Source: Lactococcus lactis (GTDB taxonomy: Bacteria; Bacillota; Bacilli; Lactobacillales; Streptococcaceae). From it: a stretch of 64,000 bases of DNA. The first letter of the stretch is position 1. The number at the start of each line of letters is the position of its first letter. Positions 8,541 to 18,112 of this stretch are shown here, piece after piece. The position numbers and the translations under genes are program-made. The DNA lies in NCBI RefSeq assembly GCF_029023865.1, contig NZ_CP118969.1:2294001-2358000 (forward strand), written 5' to 3'. The notes below the pieces were generated by a model. That model saw only the letters and a list, made by a program, of their open reading frames with translations. It was not told the DNA's origin and made no database searches.

Positions 8541-9170
8541 TTATTTTTCAAAATTAATAACTTTAGTTTGACCTTTAAAATTTTCATAAAGGACCGATTC
8601 AATCCTTAAAGCAATAATTGACATATTCTCCGCATTTTCATGAAGAGATAGGATTAATCCTTCTTTTTTCACAATTTCTTGAGCTTTAGCCTCTTCTAAG
8701 ATTTCTGCATGAACCCGATTTGAAGACAAGCGCCCTCCTTTTTCCAACTTATCAAACCAAGTCGTAAAACTCACTTGTGAATTTCTTTTTATATCACTAA
8801 TCTTTGAAGCTTTTTTATCCGCAACCATGTAGAAAATATTTTCCGTTTTTTGAGCTTGAATAAAACTCATAATCGTTGTTGAACTCTTTGAATTTTCATC
8901 AGTCACACTTAAAGCAAGGTAGCCTGGAAAGTCTTTTAAAAGATAAGCAAGTTCATTTTCTACAGCATTCGTACCAACAACATTAGCCTTTTTATTAGTT
9001 TTAAAAATTGTTAAGAGAACAAGTGATAAAGTAAGAAAAACATAAGCAATGATAAGTCCTAAAACAAATCTTAACCAATAATTTCCAAAATTCATTTCTA
9101 ATATCAAAGCAAAAACAGCTAAAGAAATTAAAAAAACTACAAACAATTGAATAAAACGTTTTAAATACAT
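8541..9170 (-). CDS. Membrane-anchored pyridoxamine 5'-phosphate oxidase-like (split-barrel) protein
   Basis: The 209-residue protein has two N-terminal transmembrane segments (about 5-24 and 33-55). A soluble domain follows whose FPGYLALSVTD...TIMSFIQAQ...NIFYMVADKKASKISDIKRNSQVSF order matches FMN-binding split-barrel proteins of the PNPOx superfamily. Whether it binds flavin, haem or F420 cannot be told. The membrane anchor is unusual for this fold. It is monocistronic with its own terminator. Confidence 0.65.
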   Translation of the reverse strand: MYLKRFIQLFVVFLISLAVFALILEMNFGNYWLRFVLGLIIAYVFLTLSLVLLTIFKTNKKANVVGTNAVENELAYLLKDFPGYLALSVTDENSKSSTTIMSFIQAQKTENIFYMVADKKASKISDIKRNSQVSFTTWFDKLEKGGRLSSNRVHAEILEEAKAQEIVKKEGLILSLHENAENMSIIALRIESVLYENFKGQTKVINFEK

Positions 9171-9206
9171 ATTAAACTCCTAAATACTCAAAATTCATTT
9201 AAGATA

Positions 9207-9231
9207 AAAACCGATAATTTATCGGTTTTCT
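9207..9231 (-). terminator. Terminator after the PIN/TRAM gene
   Basis: AAAACCGATA at 9207-9216 pairs with TATCGGTTTT at 9220-9229. Confidence 0.85.
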
Positions 9232-9234
9232 TCT

Positions 9235-10320
9235 TTATTTTTTTACTAAATCAGCAAAAATCATTCGACCAGCACTTGTTTGTAGCACCTTAGCAACTTC
9301 AACAGTAACTGTTTTATCAATCAATTTTGCAGTATCTTCGATGACAATCATTGTTCCATCTGGCAAATAAGCCACGCCTTGTTGACGTTCAGAACCAGCA
9401 CGAATAATTTGTACGTTAATATGTTCGCCCACAACAAGTTGTGTTTTCACAGCATTAGCAAGGTCATTAATGTTAAGAACTTGAACACCCTGAATTTCAG
9501 CAACTTTATTAAGATTAAAATCATTCGTCACTAATTTTGAGCCAGTAGAACTTGCATATTTAAGAAGTTTAGTATCAACTTCTCGAACATCTGGAAAATC
9601 AACTTGAGAAATTTCAACTTGATCAAATTTAGTCAATTCATTAACCAAATCCAAGCCCCGACGTCCTTTAGCCCTTTTCAGTGGGTCTGAACTATCAGAA
9701 ATTAATTGTAATTCTAAAATCACAAAATTAGGAACAATAATTTTATCTGAAATAAACCCTGTTTTAATTACATCTAAAATCCGGCCATCAATGATTGAAC
9801 TTGTATCCAATAAAATACTATTATCACTCTTAGATTCACCGACAACTTCCTCAGCAACTTCTGCTGGTTCAGTTGCCATTGCTTCACGGCGCTTACGAAA
9901 AAGCACTCGAGCAATTTCGTCTCCTCGTCGATCAAACAAAACATATCCCAAATAAATCATCACCAAAACAAGTATGAATGAAATGATATTACTTAAAATA
10001 GGAACATTTAAAAATCTTAATGGAATACTTCCAATAACCCCAACTAGAAGACCAAGAACAATCCCAATAATATTGAAGACCATTTTTGACATATTCATTT
10101 TGGAAATTCTAGAATCTATTTTTTTCAACCCATTAAGCATTGAACCGGCAAATATAAATGAAAGAATAATAAAAATAATTGCACCAATCACACCGTCAAC
10201 AGCTTCGTTCTGCAAAATCCCTGTGTCCCAACCAAATACCTTTAAAATTGATGGTACAACAGCAACACCTAGCGATGCTCCGATGACAGTCATAACAAGA
10301 TGAATAATCCAACGACGCAT
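9235..10320 (-). CDS. PIN/TRAM domain membrane protein (YacL family)
   Basis: The protein has 361 residues. Four transmembrane helices occupy about 1-130. A PIN nuclease-like domain follows, starting at ILLDTSSIIDGRILDV with its conserved acidic residues (about 170-285), then a C-terminal TRAM domain (about 290-355, VAYLPDGTMIVIEDT). YacL-type proteins are membrane-bound putative RNases of unknown target and often sit near radA, as here, though yoaK-like intervenes. AGGAG precedes the start at 10320. Confidence 0.88.
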   Translation of the reverse strand: MRRWIIHLVMTVIGASLGVAVVPSILKVFGWDTGILQNEAVDGVIGAIIFIILSFIFAGSMLNGLKKIDSRISKMNMSKMVFNIIGIVLGLLVGVIGSIPLRFLNVPILSNIISFILVLVMIYLGYVLFDRRGDEIARVLFRKRREAMATEPAEVAEEVVGESKSDNSILLDTSSIIDGRILDVIKTGFISDKIIVPNFVILELQLISDSSDPLKRAKGRRGLDLVNELTKFDQVEISQVDFPDVREVDTKLLKYASSTGSKLVTNDFNLNKVAEIQGVQVLNINDLANAVKTQLVVGEHINVQIIRAGSERQQGVAYLPDGTMIVIEDTAKLIDKTVTVEVAKVLQTSAGRMIFADLVKK

Positions 10321-10521
10321 ATCTTTTCCTCCTTTTAGAAAATGGATAGGCTTACAAGAAAGCCCTGTGTCAATTATACCACACGCTCCTTTAATATTGC
10401 TTATCCAAACACAAGAAATCTATTTAATTTCTCATGCTATATTTATTATTTTATAACTTATATCCCTTATTAGCGATCAATTAATTTTTTATTTTAAATA
10501 GAGTACATTAGATTATCATTG

Positions 10522-10530
10522 TGCTATAAT
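10522..10530 (+). promoter_or_regulatory. Promoter of the YoaK-like gene
   Basis: TGCTATAAT, a perfect extended -10, with transcription expected near 10537. The -35 is weak. Confidence 0.6.
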
Positions 10531-10565
10531 GACCTTATCTTTTACAGATTATGAAGGAAAAAATT

Positions 10566-11237
10566 ATGCTTAAATCCGCAGTCCATTCTAAAGAAAGTTT
10601 ACTTGTTGCTCTATTACTTGCCATGAATACAGGCTTTGTTGATGCCTTTACCTTTTTTCATTTTGACGGCCGTTTCGCTAGTCTCCAAACTGGGAATTTG
10701 ATTCAGACTGGAATTAATTTAGCCCATGGAAATTTGGAGAAAGCTTTTCAATTTATTATTCCAATTTTATTTTTTGCACTAGGTGCACTTTTCAAGACCT
10801 TATTCACCAAATATAAAACCCAAAATAATCAAAGTGAAATTGAATCCCTTCTCTTCATACAAATGATTGGTATTTTACTCATTTCTCTCGCCTTCGCTAC
10901 TTTTTTACATTTATCAGCCTCACTTTTTGTTGGAATTCTCTCCTTTTTTATGGTTATTCAAGGTGATACCTTTACTCGAGTCAGAGGACTTCCTTATGCT
11001 AATATCATGTCCACAGGTAATATCAAAGCTTTTGGAACAAATCTAGGTCAATATTTAGTTTCTAAAAACACTAAGGACTTAAAAAATTCACCCATCTTCT
11101 TATCTCTTGCTTTATCATTTGTTGTGGGAGCCTTTATTTCTTCTCTTTTAAGTTTATGGTTAGGTGATTTTACATTAATCGGCTCTAGTCTATTAGTTCT
11201 ATTAGCTTATTATTCTTATAAGATAAGTCATTCATAA
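10566..11237 (+). CDS. YoaK-family (DUF1275) membrane protein
   Basis: I start at the ATG at 10566 (223 residues), where AAGGAA lies 7 bases upstream; an ATG at 10551 has no ribosome site. The protein has about six transmembrane helices and the DUF1275 hallmarks: MNTGFVDAFTFF near the start, ASLQTGNLIQTGINL, and a second-half repeat RGLPYANIMSTGNIKAFG. The family is widespread, probably a transporter, with no assigned substrate. A bidirectional hairpin at 11238-11277 separates it from the convergent radA. Confidence 0.85.
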   Translation: MLKSAVHSKESLLVALLLAMNTGFVDAFTFFHFDGRFASLQTGNLIQTGINLAHGNLEKAFQFIIPILFFALGALFKTLFTKYKTQNNQSEIESLLFIQMIGILLISLAFATFLHLSASLFVGILSFFMVIQGDTFTRVRGLPYANIMSTGNIKAFGTNLGQYLVSKNTKDLKNSPIFLSLALSFVVGAFISSLLSLWLGDFTLIGSSLLVLLAYYSYKISHS

Positions 11238-11277
11238 AAAGCAAAGGCTATTTCATTAATGAAATAGCCTTGTTTTT
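11238..11277. terminator. Bidirectional terminator between the yoaK-like gene and radA
   Basis: A stem of about 13 bp centred at 11257 (AAGGCTATTTCAT with its complement) has A5 before and T5 after. Confidence 0.9.
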
Positions 11278-11280
11278 ATA

Positions 11281-12642
11281 TTAGCCAAAGACCAGTTTTA
11301 AACATTCAGTTAAAGTTGTCACTCCAATCACTTGAATCTGTTCAGGAATATCAATCCCTACAATTGAATTTTTAGGAGCATATACTTTTTTAAAACCTAG
11401 TTTTGCAGCTTCATTTAATCTTTGTTCAATTCGGGTCACCCGACGAATTTCACCCGTTAAACCAATTTCACCAATAAAACATTCACGCGCATCTGTTGGA
11501 AGTTCTTTATAACTTGAAGCCACAGCAACCGCAACCGCGAGGTCAATGGCTGGCTCATCCAATTTTACTCCCCCCGCAGATTTGAGGTAGGCATCTTGAT
11601 TTTGCATCAAGAGCCCCGTTCTCTTCTCAAGCACCGCCATAATTAAACTTACACGGTTAAAATCTAGGCCTGAGGTCGTCCTTTTAGCATTTCCAAACAT
11701 TGTCGGTGTCGTCAGTGCTTGTATTTCAACTAGTATAGGCCGCGTTCCCTCAAGTGCACAAACAATCGCAGATCCAGTTGAGCCCTCTAAGCGTTCTTCT
11801 AAAAAGACCTCTGAGGGATTAGTTACTTCGACCAAGCCATGACCCTGCATCTCAAAAATTCCAATTTCATTAGTTGAACCAAAACGGTTTTTTACAGCAC
11901 GAAGAATTCTAAATGTATTATTTCGTTCTCCTTCAAAATACAGCACCGTATCAACCATGTGCTCCAACATCCTCGGCCCAGCCAGCTGTCCTTCTTTAGT
12001 CACATGACCAACAATAAAAGTCGCAATATCATTCGTTTTAGCAATTTGCATCAATTCTCCAGTCACTTCACGAACTTGACTTACAGAGCCTTGAGTTGAT
12101 TGAATTTCTGGTGTCATGATTGTTTGAATGGAATCAATAATTAAGAAGTTAGGTTTTAAACGCTCAACTTCTGCACGAATCGACTGCATATTTGTTTCAG
12201 CATAGAGATAAAAGTCACGGTCAATATCTCCTAAACGCTCAGCTCTTAGTTTAATTTGTTGGGCTGATTCTTCACCACTCACATAAAGCACACGCCCTCT
12301 AGAAGCCAATTGAGTAGAAACCTGTAAAAGTAAAGTTGATTTACCTATCCCAGGATCTCCCCCAATCAGAACCAAAGAACCAGGAACGACGCCCCCTCCT
12401 AATACACGATTAAATTCATCTAGGTCCGTTTCAATCCGAGGAGTATCAAATAATTCAACTTCATCTAGCTTCAATGGTTTTGAACGTTCGCCAGTCATTG
12501 AAACACGTTGATTTTTAACTTCTTGGACTTCAACTTCTTCAACAAAAGAAGACCATTCGCCACAGTTTGGACAACGTCCTAAGTATTTTGCAGACTTATA
12601 GCCACAATTTTGACAAACAAATGATGATTTTTTCTTCGCCAT
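11281..12642 (-). CDS. radA: DNA repair protein RadA (branch-migration ATPase)
   Basis: The 453-residue protein promotes branch migration of recombination intermediates with RecA. It opens with a four-Cys zinc finger (CQNC...CPNC, residues 10-27). The RecA-like ATPase follows with Walker [11 protein letters not shown] near 94, then the RadA-specific KNRFG motif near 250, and a Lon-protease-like C-terminal domain. Length is normal. It appears to be a single-gene unit. Confidence 0.97.
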   Translation of the reverse strand: MAKKKSSFVCQNCGYKSAKYLGRCPNCGEWSSFVEEVEVQEVKNQRVSMTGERSKPLKLDEVELFDTPRIETDLDEFNRVLGGGVVPGSLVLIGGDPGIGKSTLLLQVSTQLASRGRVLYVSGEESAQQIKLRAERLGDIDRDFYLYAETNMQSIRAEVERLKPNFLIIDSIQTIMTPEIQSTQGSVSQVREVTGELMQIAKTNDIATFIVGHVTKEGQLAGPRMLEHMVDTVLYFEGERNNTFRILRAVKNRFGSTNEIGIFEMQGHGLVEVTNPSEVFLEERLEGSTGSAIVCALEGTRPILVEIQALTTPTMFGNAKRTTSGLDFNRVSLIMAVLEKRTGLLMQNQDAYLKSAGGVKLDEPAIDLAVAVAVASSYKELPTDARECFIGEIGLTGEIRRVTRIEQRLNEAAKLGFKKVYAPKNSIVGIDIPEQIQVIGVTTLTECLKLVFG

Positions 12643-12684
12643 TTTCCCTCCACTTATTCATACGTAAAATTTATTAAAATGTAA

Positions 12685-12713
12685 CAAAACAGCGGATAAT
12701 CCGCTGTTTTATT
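12685..12713 (-). terminator. Terminator after the heavy-metal-binding protein gene
   Basis: AAAACAGCGGAT pairs with its complement around a minimal loop (12687-12711). It separates the gene from radA downstream. Confidence 0.9.
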
Positions 12714-12803
12714 TGATTAAGGATTTTATTCTTTTACCATTTTATCATATTTCAGAGTGTCTGACACGAATCTTAGATAAAAAATAGTTAGCACATCATA
12801 GCT

Positions 12804-13031
12804 TTAAATTTCCGTGACTTTACTCTTTTGGACAACATAGCCAAGTCCCTCAACTTTACTAACTAAGTCAGTAGCAGTTACCTGATTGTCATTAAATTCT
12901 GCCTTGACTTTTGAAGCGTTGAACAGCACCTTTGCCATTTCTACTCCATTTGTTGTATTCAAAGCTCCTTCAATCTTAGCCATACATGATGGACAGCTCA
13001 ATTCATCTAATTTCATTACTATTTTTGACAT
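12804..13031 (-). CDS. Heavy-metal-associated (HMA) domain protein, CopZ-like
   Basis: The 75-residue cytosolic protein is a single ferredoxin-like HMA domain. Its CPSC metal motif sits in LDELSCPSCMAKIEGAL (Cys about 13 and 16), and the domain ends with LVSKVEGLGYVV. It could bind Cu(I) or Zn/Cd. No copper ATPase or CopY regulator lies beside it, unlike standard cop operons. GGAGG precedes the start. Its promoter carries an FNR-type box and a second large inverted repeat, so the expected control is redox or oxygen related. Confidence 0.85.
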   Translation of the reverse strand: MSKIVMKLDELSCPSCMAKIEGALNTTNGVEMAKVLFNASKVKAEFNDNQVTATDLVSKVEGLGYVVQKSKVTEI

Positions 13032-13063
13032 TTATACTTTCCTCCTGCAATTACGCATCAATA

Positions 13064-13116
13064 TTTATAGTCTTAGTATAAGTTTAAAAAGACTATAAAA
13101 CATTGATTTACATCAA
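13064..13116 (-). promoter_or_regulatory. Promoter of the HMA gene with FNR-type box and inverted repeat
   Basis: The minus-strand -10 TATACT lies at 13075-13080. A consensus FNR box TTGAT-N4-ATCAA spans 13103-13116, centred about 41.5 bases upstream of the expected start, the position for class II activation. A separate perfect 11-bp inverted repeat (13064-13074 with 13089-13099) flanks the -10. Lactococci encode FNR-like FlpA/FlpB, so one of these is the likely regulator; the second repeat's protein is unknown. Confidence 0.6.
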
Positions 13117-13126
13117 GAAAATATTA

Positions 13127-13333
13127 TTATTTTTGTCCAAAATAGTTTTCATCAGCATTTAGTTTCTTCTTAACATTCTGTAGAAATGGTTGGACAAGCC
13201 AGTAGTATAAGGAAAATGGCTTGCAAAGTAAAAAAAGTCTGCCGCTTTTTACCAATATTCAAATTTTGAAAGTACTTTTTGTCTTACGAATATTAATTGT
13301 TCCATCAAAGGCAACGAAAATTGCTTTTCTCAT
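13127..13333 (-). pseudogene. Remnant of a HAD-family hydrolase gene
   Basis: The frame begins with ATG at 13333, overlapping the stop of the upstream SIS remnant as ATGA. It starts MRKAIFVAFDGTI, close to HAD motif I (DxDGT, with the first Asp changed to Ala). It is interrupted by a TGA after 24 codons and ends after 69 codons, far short of a HAD protein. I infer a decayed second gene of a sugar-phosphate operon. The assignment rests on one short motif. Confidence 0.4.
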
Positions 13334-13885
13334 TTTTTGTTCACAACTATTCTATGAAAAATTGACATCATCATGTGATTGAAAGTAAGATGAATATCCT
13401 CAGCAATTTGCATATCATTAATAGGTGCTTGCATATTATCATCACTCATTTTATAAAGTTTCCCACCGCTGTATCCTGTCATTCCAACAATTTTTGCTCC
13501 AACTTTTTGAGCTTCTTTCACAGCCTCAATGATATTTTTAGAATTTCCACTTCCAGAAATTGCTAGAAGAATATCATCTTTTGTGATATTACCATATTAC
13601 CCTCAAGTTGTTTTGAGAAGACCTTATTATAACTATTATCATTGGTAATAGCCATCACAGTCGCCACATTATTAATCAAAGAAATAACGTGCCATTTCTT
13701 TTCTTGATCGTATGAGAGATCTTTATTAAAAGCGTTCATCAAGTGTGAAGCAGTACTTGCACTTCCACCATTTCCACAAACATAAATTTTTAATTCATTT
13801 TTGTATGCTTCTTGCAAAAGATTGATGACCTAATTTAGGAACTCTTTGTCTAGAGCATCTATATAGTTTTTAGAAAATAATATTA
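13330..13885 (-). pseudogene. SIS-domain phosphosugar isomerase pseudogene (GmhA-like)
   Basis: Two frames together give a SIS fold protein. The first half includes YVCGNGGSASTASHLMNAF, the second ILLAISGSGNSKNI and the C-terminal region to 13330. The frame is broken by an exact 8-bp tandem duplication (ATATTACC twice, 13586-13601); removing one copy joins the halves seamlessly. A TAG lies in frame near 13830, before LLQEAYKN, and no normal start codon is visible upstream. Intact relatives isomerise phosphosugars such as sedoheptulose 7-phosphate. Confidence 0.8.
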
Positions 13886-13967
13886 CAGATTACTTAATTA
13901 CTATATTAAATAGCGAAATTTTTCTAATACATCTATATTATAAACCATTATGTTTTTTGCCAGAGAT

Positions 13968-14012
13968 AATATAATTATTTCTTTAATATAATTATTTCTT
14001 TAATATAATTAT
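13968..14012. repeat. 17-bp direct tandem repeat
   Basis: Units at 13968-13984 and 13985-14001 are identical; a partial third copy runs to 14012. No coding or regulatory role is apparent. Confidence 0.85.
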
Positions 14013-14092
14013 GAAATTACTTAACGATATACTTTTAACTACAAAAACTAAAATTAAAATTTGAAATCTGGAATATGGAATATGGGAAACAA

Positions 14093-14119
14093 AAAAAACG
14101 GCTAGGAGCCGTTTTTGTA
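14093..14119. terminator. Strong hairpin, possibly a bidirectional terminator
   Basis: AAAACGGCT pairs with AGCCGTTTT around a 2-base loop, with A and T runs on either side. Confidence 0.7.
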
Positions 14120-14177
14120 AAACAAATGTATTTAACCGTGGACATTATTCGCTTTTTAAAGCTTTTAAAGTAAATAA

Positions 14178-14204
14178 AAAGTCTTATTTATAAAATAAGA
14201 CTTC
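14178..14204 (-). terminator. Terminator after tRNA-Thr
   Basis: AAGTCTTATTT at 14179-14189 pairs with AAATAAGACTT at 14193-14203; the minus strand continues into a T run. Confidence 0.75.
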
Positions 14205-14236
14205 TCATATTTAAATATATCTACTGTAAAAAAATA

Positions 14237-14309
14237 TGCCATTGAACAGAATCGAACTGTCGACCTTCACCTTACCATGGTGCTGCTCTACCGACTGAGC
14301 TACAACGGC
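14237..14309 (-). tRNA. tRNA-Thr (anticodon GGT)
   Basis: The minus strand folds as a full cloverleaf. The acceptor stem GCCGTTG pairs with CAATGGC, the D-arm is GCTCAGTCGGTAGAGC, the anticodon loop ATGGTAA gives GGT, and the T-arm loop is TTCGATT. Discriminator base A is at 14237 and CCA is not encoded. The anticodon stem has a G-A mismatch at its base. It lies downstream of rplQ on the same strand and may receive read-through. Confidence 0.95.
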
Positions 14310-14331
14310 TAAAATAAATAAATTGAGTGGC

Positions 14332-14361
14332 CTGACTAGATTAGAAATTTAATCTAATCAG
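14332..14361 (-). terminator. Hairpin at the end of the alpha ribosomal operon
   Basis: CTGACTAGATTA at 14332-14343 pairs with TAATCTAATCAG at 14350-14361, one G-U. It is followed on the minus strand by T-rich but not T-only sequence, so it may terminate partially or act as a processing site before the tRNA. Confidence 0.5.
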
Positions 14362-14494
14362 ACAGAGCTAGACTATAAGCAAGGCTGATGCGAAAGAGAG
14401 TCAATCACAACTCAACACATGCACCCACAGAAACCCCCGCCAACATCATAACACTCAATTTAGTATTTTATTATTACTTCAAGATTTAATACAA

Positions 14495-14875
14495 TTAAAC
14501 CAATTCAATGATTGCCATAGGCGCAGCATCACCACGACGTGGTTCTACTTTAAGGATACGAGTGTAACCACCGTTACGTCCTTCGTAGCGTTTAGCAAGG
14601 TCGTTGAATAATTTTTGAAGGGCAGTTGGGAAAGTTTCAGTTTCTTCGTTGAAATCTTTAATTGCGATTTCATTACGTACGTAAGCAGCTGCTGCACGAC
14701 GAGCTGAAAGGTCACCTTTTTTACCAAGCGTAATCATTTTTTCTACTGTACGACGAACTTCTTTAGCGCGAGCTTCAGTTGTAACGATAGTTTCGTTGAT
14801 GATCAAATCTGTAGTCAAATCACGAAGCATAGCTTTACGTTGTGAAGATGTACGTCCGAGTTTACGATTGCTCAT
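14495..14875 (-). CDS. rplQ: 50S ribosomal protein L17
   Basis: The 126-residue protein opens with [20 protein letters not shown], the L17 signature, and ends with [21 protein letters not shown]. It is the last gene of the infA-rpmJ-rpsM-rpsK-rpoA-rplQ unit, with AGGAG before the ATG. The order rpoA-rplQ is conserved in bacteria. Confidence 0.98.
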   Translation of the reverse strand: MSNRKLGRTSSQRKAMLRDLTTDLIINETIVTTEARAKEVRRTVEKMITLGKKGDLSARRAAAAYVRNEIAIKDFNEETETFPTALQKLFNDLAKRYEGRNGGYTRILKVEPRRGDAAPMAIIELV

Positions 14876-14893
14876 TTGTTTCCTCCTATATTA

Positions 14894-15832
14894 TTATTTT
14901 CTTTTTTTAAGGGAAAGTCCCAATTCAGTCAATTTAACTTTGACTTCTTCTACTGATTTGTGACCGAGGTTTTTGACTTTAATCATGTCAGCTTCGCTCA
15001 TTTCAACAATATCAGCAACAGTGTTGATACCTGCGCGTTTCAAACCATTGTAAGCACGAACTGAGAAGTCCATTTCTTCAATAATTTTATCGAGCACACG
15101 TTCTGTTTTAACTTCATCTTTAACAACAAGTGTTTCGGCTTCAGCTGCAACTTCTGAAAGATCAACGAACAAGTTCAAGTGGTCTGTCAAGATTTTAGCT
15201 GAGAGTGACAAAGCTTCGTCAGAAACGATAGTACCGTTTGTAGTAATTTCAAGTGTTAATTTATCATAGCTAGAATCTCCACCAACACGGGCAGGTTCTA
15301 CTTGATAATTTACTTTACTTACTGGTGTGTAAATTGAGTCTACAGCAATTGTGCCAATTGGCGCTCCATCGACTTTATTTTCGTCAGCCGGAACATAGCC
15401 GTATCCTTTTTTAACAGTCATTACAGCACGCATTGAGTGACCTTCAGCAATAGAGAACAAGTAATGGTCTTTGTTGACAATTTCAATGTCGCTATCAGTT
15501 AAGATATCACCAGCAGTAACATCCATAGGACCAGTTACGTCAAGTTCGATTTGTTTTTCAGACTCTACGTATGATTTGATGGCAATTCCTTTAACCCCAA
15601 GAAGGATTTGGATGACATCTTCACGTACGCCAGGGATTGTTGCGAATTCGTGTTGAACACCTTCAATTTGAATTGAAGTCACAGCAGCACCAGGAAGTGA
15701 TGACAAAAGGACGCGACGCAGAGAGTTACCTAAAGTTGTACCATAACCACGTTCAAGTGGTTCAACAACGAATTTACCGTAATTTTCTGATTCGTCAAAT
15801 TTAGTAATTTTTGGTTTTTCAAACTCAATCAT
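14894..15832 (-). CDS. rpoA: DNA-directed RNA polymerase alpha subunit
   Basis: The 312-residue subunit has an N-terminal dimerisation domain ([22 protein letters not shown], about 30-50) and, after a linker, the C-terminal DNA/activator-binding domain ([14 protein letters not shown] and [13 protein letters not shown], about 255-300). It nucleates polymerase assembly and contacts UP elements and regulators. Length is normal, and it lies between rpsK and rplQ as in other Firmicutes. Confidence 0.98.
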   Translation of the reverse strand: MIEFEKPKITKFDESENYGKFVVEPLERGYGTTLGNSLRRVLLSSLPGAAVTSIQIEGVQHEFATIPGVREDVIQILLGVKGIAIKSYVESEKQIELDVTGPMDVTAGDILTDSDIEIVNKDHYLFSIAEGHSMRAVMTVKKGYGYVPADENKVDGAPIGTIAVDSIYTPVSKVNYQVEPARVGGDSSYDKLTLEITTNGTIVSDEALSLSAKILTDHLNLFVDLSEVAAEAETLVVKDEVKTERVLDKIIEEMDFSVRAYNGLKRAGINTVADIVEMSEADMIKVKNLGHKSVEEVKVKLTELGLSLKKRK

Positions 15833-15879
15833 GTATGTTCTCCTCTAAGCGAAAAGTGATTAGTGACAAGAGCAACTAA

Positions 15880-16263
15880 TTATACACGACGACGTTTTGG
15901 AGGACGTGCACCATTGTGAGGTACAGGAGTCACATCACTGATAGATGTTACATTAAGACCAGCTGCAGCGAGTGCGCGGATAGCTGATTCGCGACCTGAA
16001 CCAGGACCTTTAACTGTAACAGATACAGTTTTCAAACCTTGCTCTTGAGCAGCTTTAGCAGCAGCTTCTGAAGCCATTTGAGCGGCGAAAGGTGTAGATT
16101 TTTTAGAACCTTTAAATCCAAGTGCACCAGCTGATGACCAAGCAAGGGCGTTACCATGAACGTCTGTGATCATAACGATTGTGTTGTTGAATGTTGATTG
16201 GATATGAACAATTCCAGATTCAATATTCTTTTTAACACGACGTTTACGTGTAATTTTTGCCAT
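15880..16263 (-). CDS. rpsK: 30S ribosomal protein S11
   Basis: The 127-residue protein carries the S11 core [34 protein letters not shown] in shortened homologous form, and ends in the conserved PPKRRRV tail. It forms part of the platform near the 3' end of 16S rRNA. It follows rpsM by 20 bases with AGGAG before the start. Confidence 0.98.
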   Translation of the reverse strand: MAKITRKRRVKKNIESGIVHIQSTFNNTIVMITDVHGNALAWSSAGALGFKGSKKSTPFAAQMASEAAAKAAQEQGLKTVSVTVKGPGSGRESAIRALAAAGLNVTSISDVTPVPHNGARPPKRRRV

Positions 16264-16283
16264 TTTAACTCCTTTCTATTTAA

Positions 16284-16649
16284 TTATTTTTTCTTACCTG
16301 CGATTGATTTAGCAGGACCTTTACGTGTACGAGCGTTGTTCTTAGTGTTTTGTCCACGTGTAGGAAGTCCACGACGGTGACGCATACCACGGTAAGAACC
16401 GATTTCCATCAAACGTTTGATGTTAAGTGACACTTCACGACGAAGGTCTCCTTCGAGTTTTAAGCCATCGAGTTCACGACGGATTGCATCTTCTTGATCT
16501 GATGTTAAATCTTTTGTACGGATATCTTCTGAGACACCTGCAGCTGCAAGTACTTTTTTAGATGTTTGAAGTCCAACACCGAATACGTATGTTAATGAAA
16601 TAACAATGCGTTTTTCGTTTGGAATATCAACTCCAGCAAAACGAGCCAT
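16284..16649 (-). CDS. rpsM: 30S ribosomal protein S13
   Basis: The 121-residue protein begins [20 protein letters not shown] and has the C-terminal basic [20 protein letters not shown] tail that contacts the P-site tRNA. Standard length and order (rpmJ-rpsM-rpsK). Confidence 0.98.
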   Translation of the reverse strand: MARFAGVDIPNEKRIVISLTYVFGVGLQTSKKVLAAAGVSEDIRTKDLTSDQEDAIRRELDGLKLEGDLRREVSLNIKRLMEIGSYRGMRHRRGLPTRGQNTKNNARTRKGPAKSIAGKKK

Positions 16650-16666
16650 ATTTTTCTATTTCCTTT

Positions 16667-16783
16667 CTATCCCTGACGTTGTTTGTGTTTTGGATTGGCA
16701 GGGCAAATTACCATTACACGACCGTTACGACGAATAACTTTACAGTATTCGCAGATTGGTTTAACTGATGGTCTTACTTTCAT
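16667..16783 (-). CDS. rpmJ: 50S ribosomal protein L36
   Basis: This short gene encodes 38 residues starting [17 protein letters not shown] and ending NPKHKQRQG. The CxxC...C...H zinc-ribbon residues are all present, so this is the zinc-binding form. It sits 17 bases before rpsM and downstream of infA, the usual place. Confidence 0.97.
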
Positions 16784-16836
16784 TGTGTCTTCCTTTCTAT
16801 GGTTACTGTGCATCATGCACTCAATGAATGTCCGGA

Positions 16837-17055
16837 TTACTTAAATCGGTAAGTAATTCGTCCGCGTGTCAAATCGTATGGTGAGAGTTCAACTTGAACC
16901 TTGTCTCCAGGCAAGATACGGATATAATTCTTTCGAATTTTTCCTGAAATCGTCGCCAAGACTTGGTGACCATTTTCGAGTTCAACCGTGAACATCGCAT
17001 TCGGCATGGTGTCAACGACTTTGCCGTCTACTTCAATTACATCATCTTTTGCCAA
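16837..17055 (-). CDS. infA: Translation initiation factor IF-1
   Basis: The 72-residue OB-fold protein begins [20 protein letters not shown] and ends [11 protein letters not shown]. It binds the 30S A site during initiation. It has its own promoter (17125-17153) and a strong AAGGAGGT ribosome site, so the alpha operon is uncoupled from adk upstream. Confidence 0.98.
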
Positions 17056-17124
17056 GCAAAAGTACCTCCTTAGAAATTTCCCGAAAGATATATACTATAT
17101 ATATCTAAAAAGTCGGACTTATGT

Positions 17125-17153
17125 ATTTTAGCATTTTTTAGCAACAAATGCAA
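17125..17153 (-). promoter_or_regulatory. infA / alpha-operon promoter
   Basis: Minus strand: -35 TTGCAT at 17148-17153, 17-base spacer, extended -10 TGCTAAAAT with hexamer at 17125-17130. Confidence 0.75.
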
Positions 17154-17319
17154 GTCTTTCTTTCAGAAAAGCCTTTATTTTTCTAGCTTGAGTACATGTT
17201 TAATTTATTACTCGCTTTCAAAACTGTTCATGGCAATGTTTTCGGGTGTTTCATTTTTATAATTTTACTGACAGAGAGCTTGTCAGTAAAATTTTGTATT
17301 CTAATCTTGCTATTTTACT

Positions 17320-17346
17320 AAAAAAACCTCTGACAGAGGTTTTTAT
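17320..17346 (-). terminator. Terminator after adk
   Basis: AAAACCTCTG pairs with CAGAGGTTTT around a tiny loop, followed on the minus strand by T-rich sequence. A second hairpin using the ACTGACAG motif (17265-17290) lies just beyond. Confidence 0.85.
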
Positions 17347-17351
17347 TTTTA

Positions 17352-18086
<735 letters not shown>

Positions 18087-18112
18087 TTAGCGTATTTTTG
18101 CTAAAAAATAAA

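Larger units (their letters stand above)
13890..14236. other. AT-rich non-coding stretch with a 17-bp tandem repeat
   Basis: I see no gene here. It contains about 2.6 copies of a 17-bp repeat (AATATAATTATTTCTTT, 13968-14012) and two hairpins listed separately. Together with the pseudogenes to its left it looks like decayed sequence. Confidence 0.6.

Noticed and set aside
13375-13566. Plus-strand 63-residue frame in the SIS pseudogene
   Set aside because: It is antisense to a clear SIS domain and has no promoter or ribosome site.
13968-14012. Tandem repeat as a CRISPR or iteron array
   Set aside because: Copies are contiguous without spacers, only 2.6 units, and not near a replication gene.
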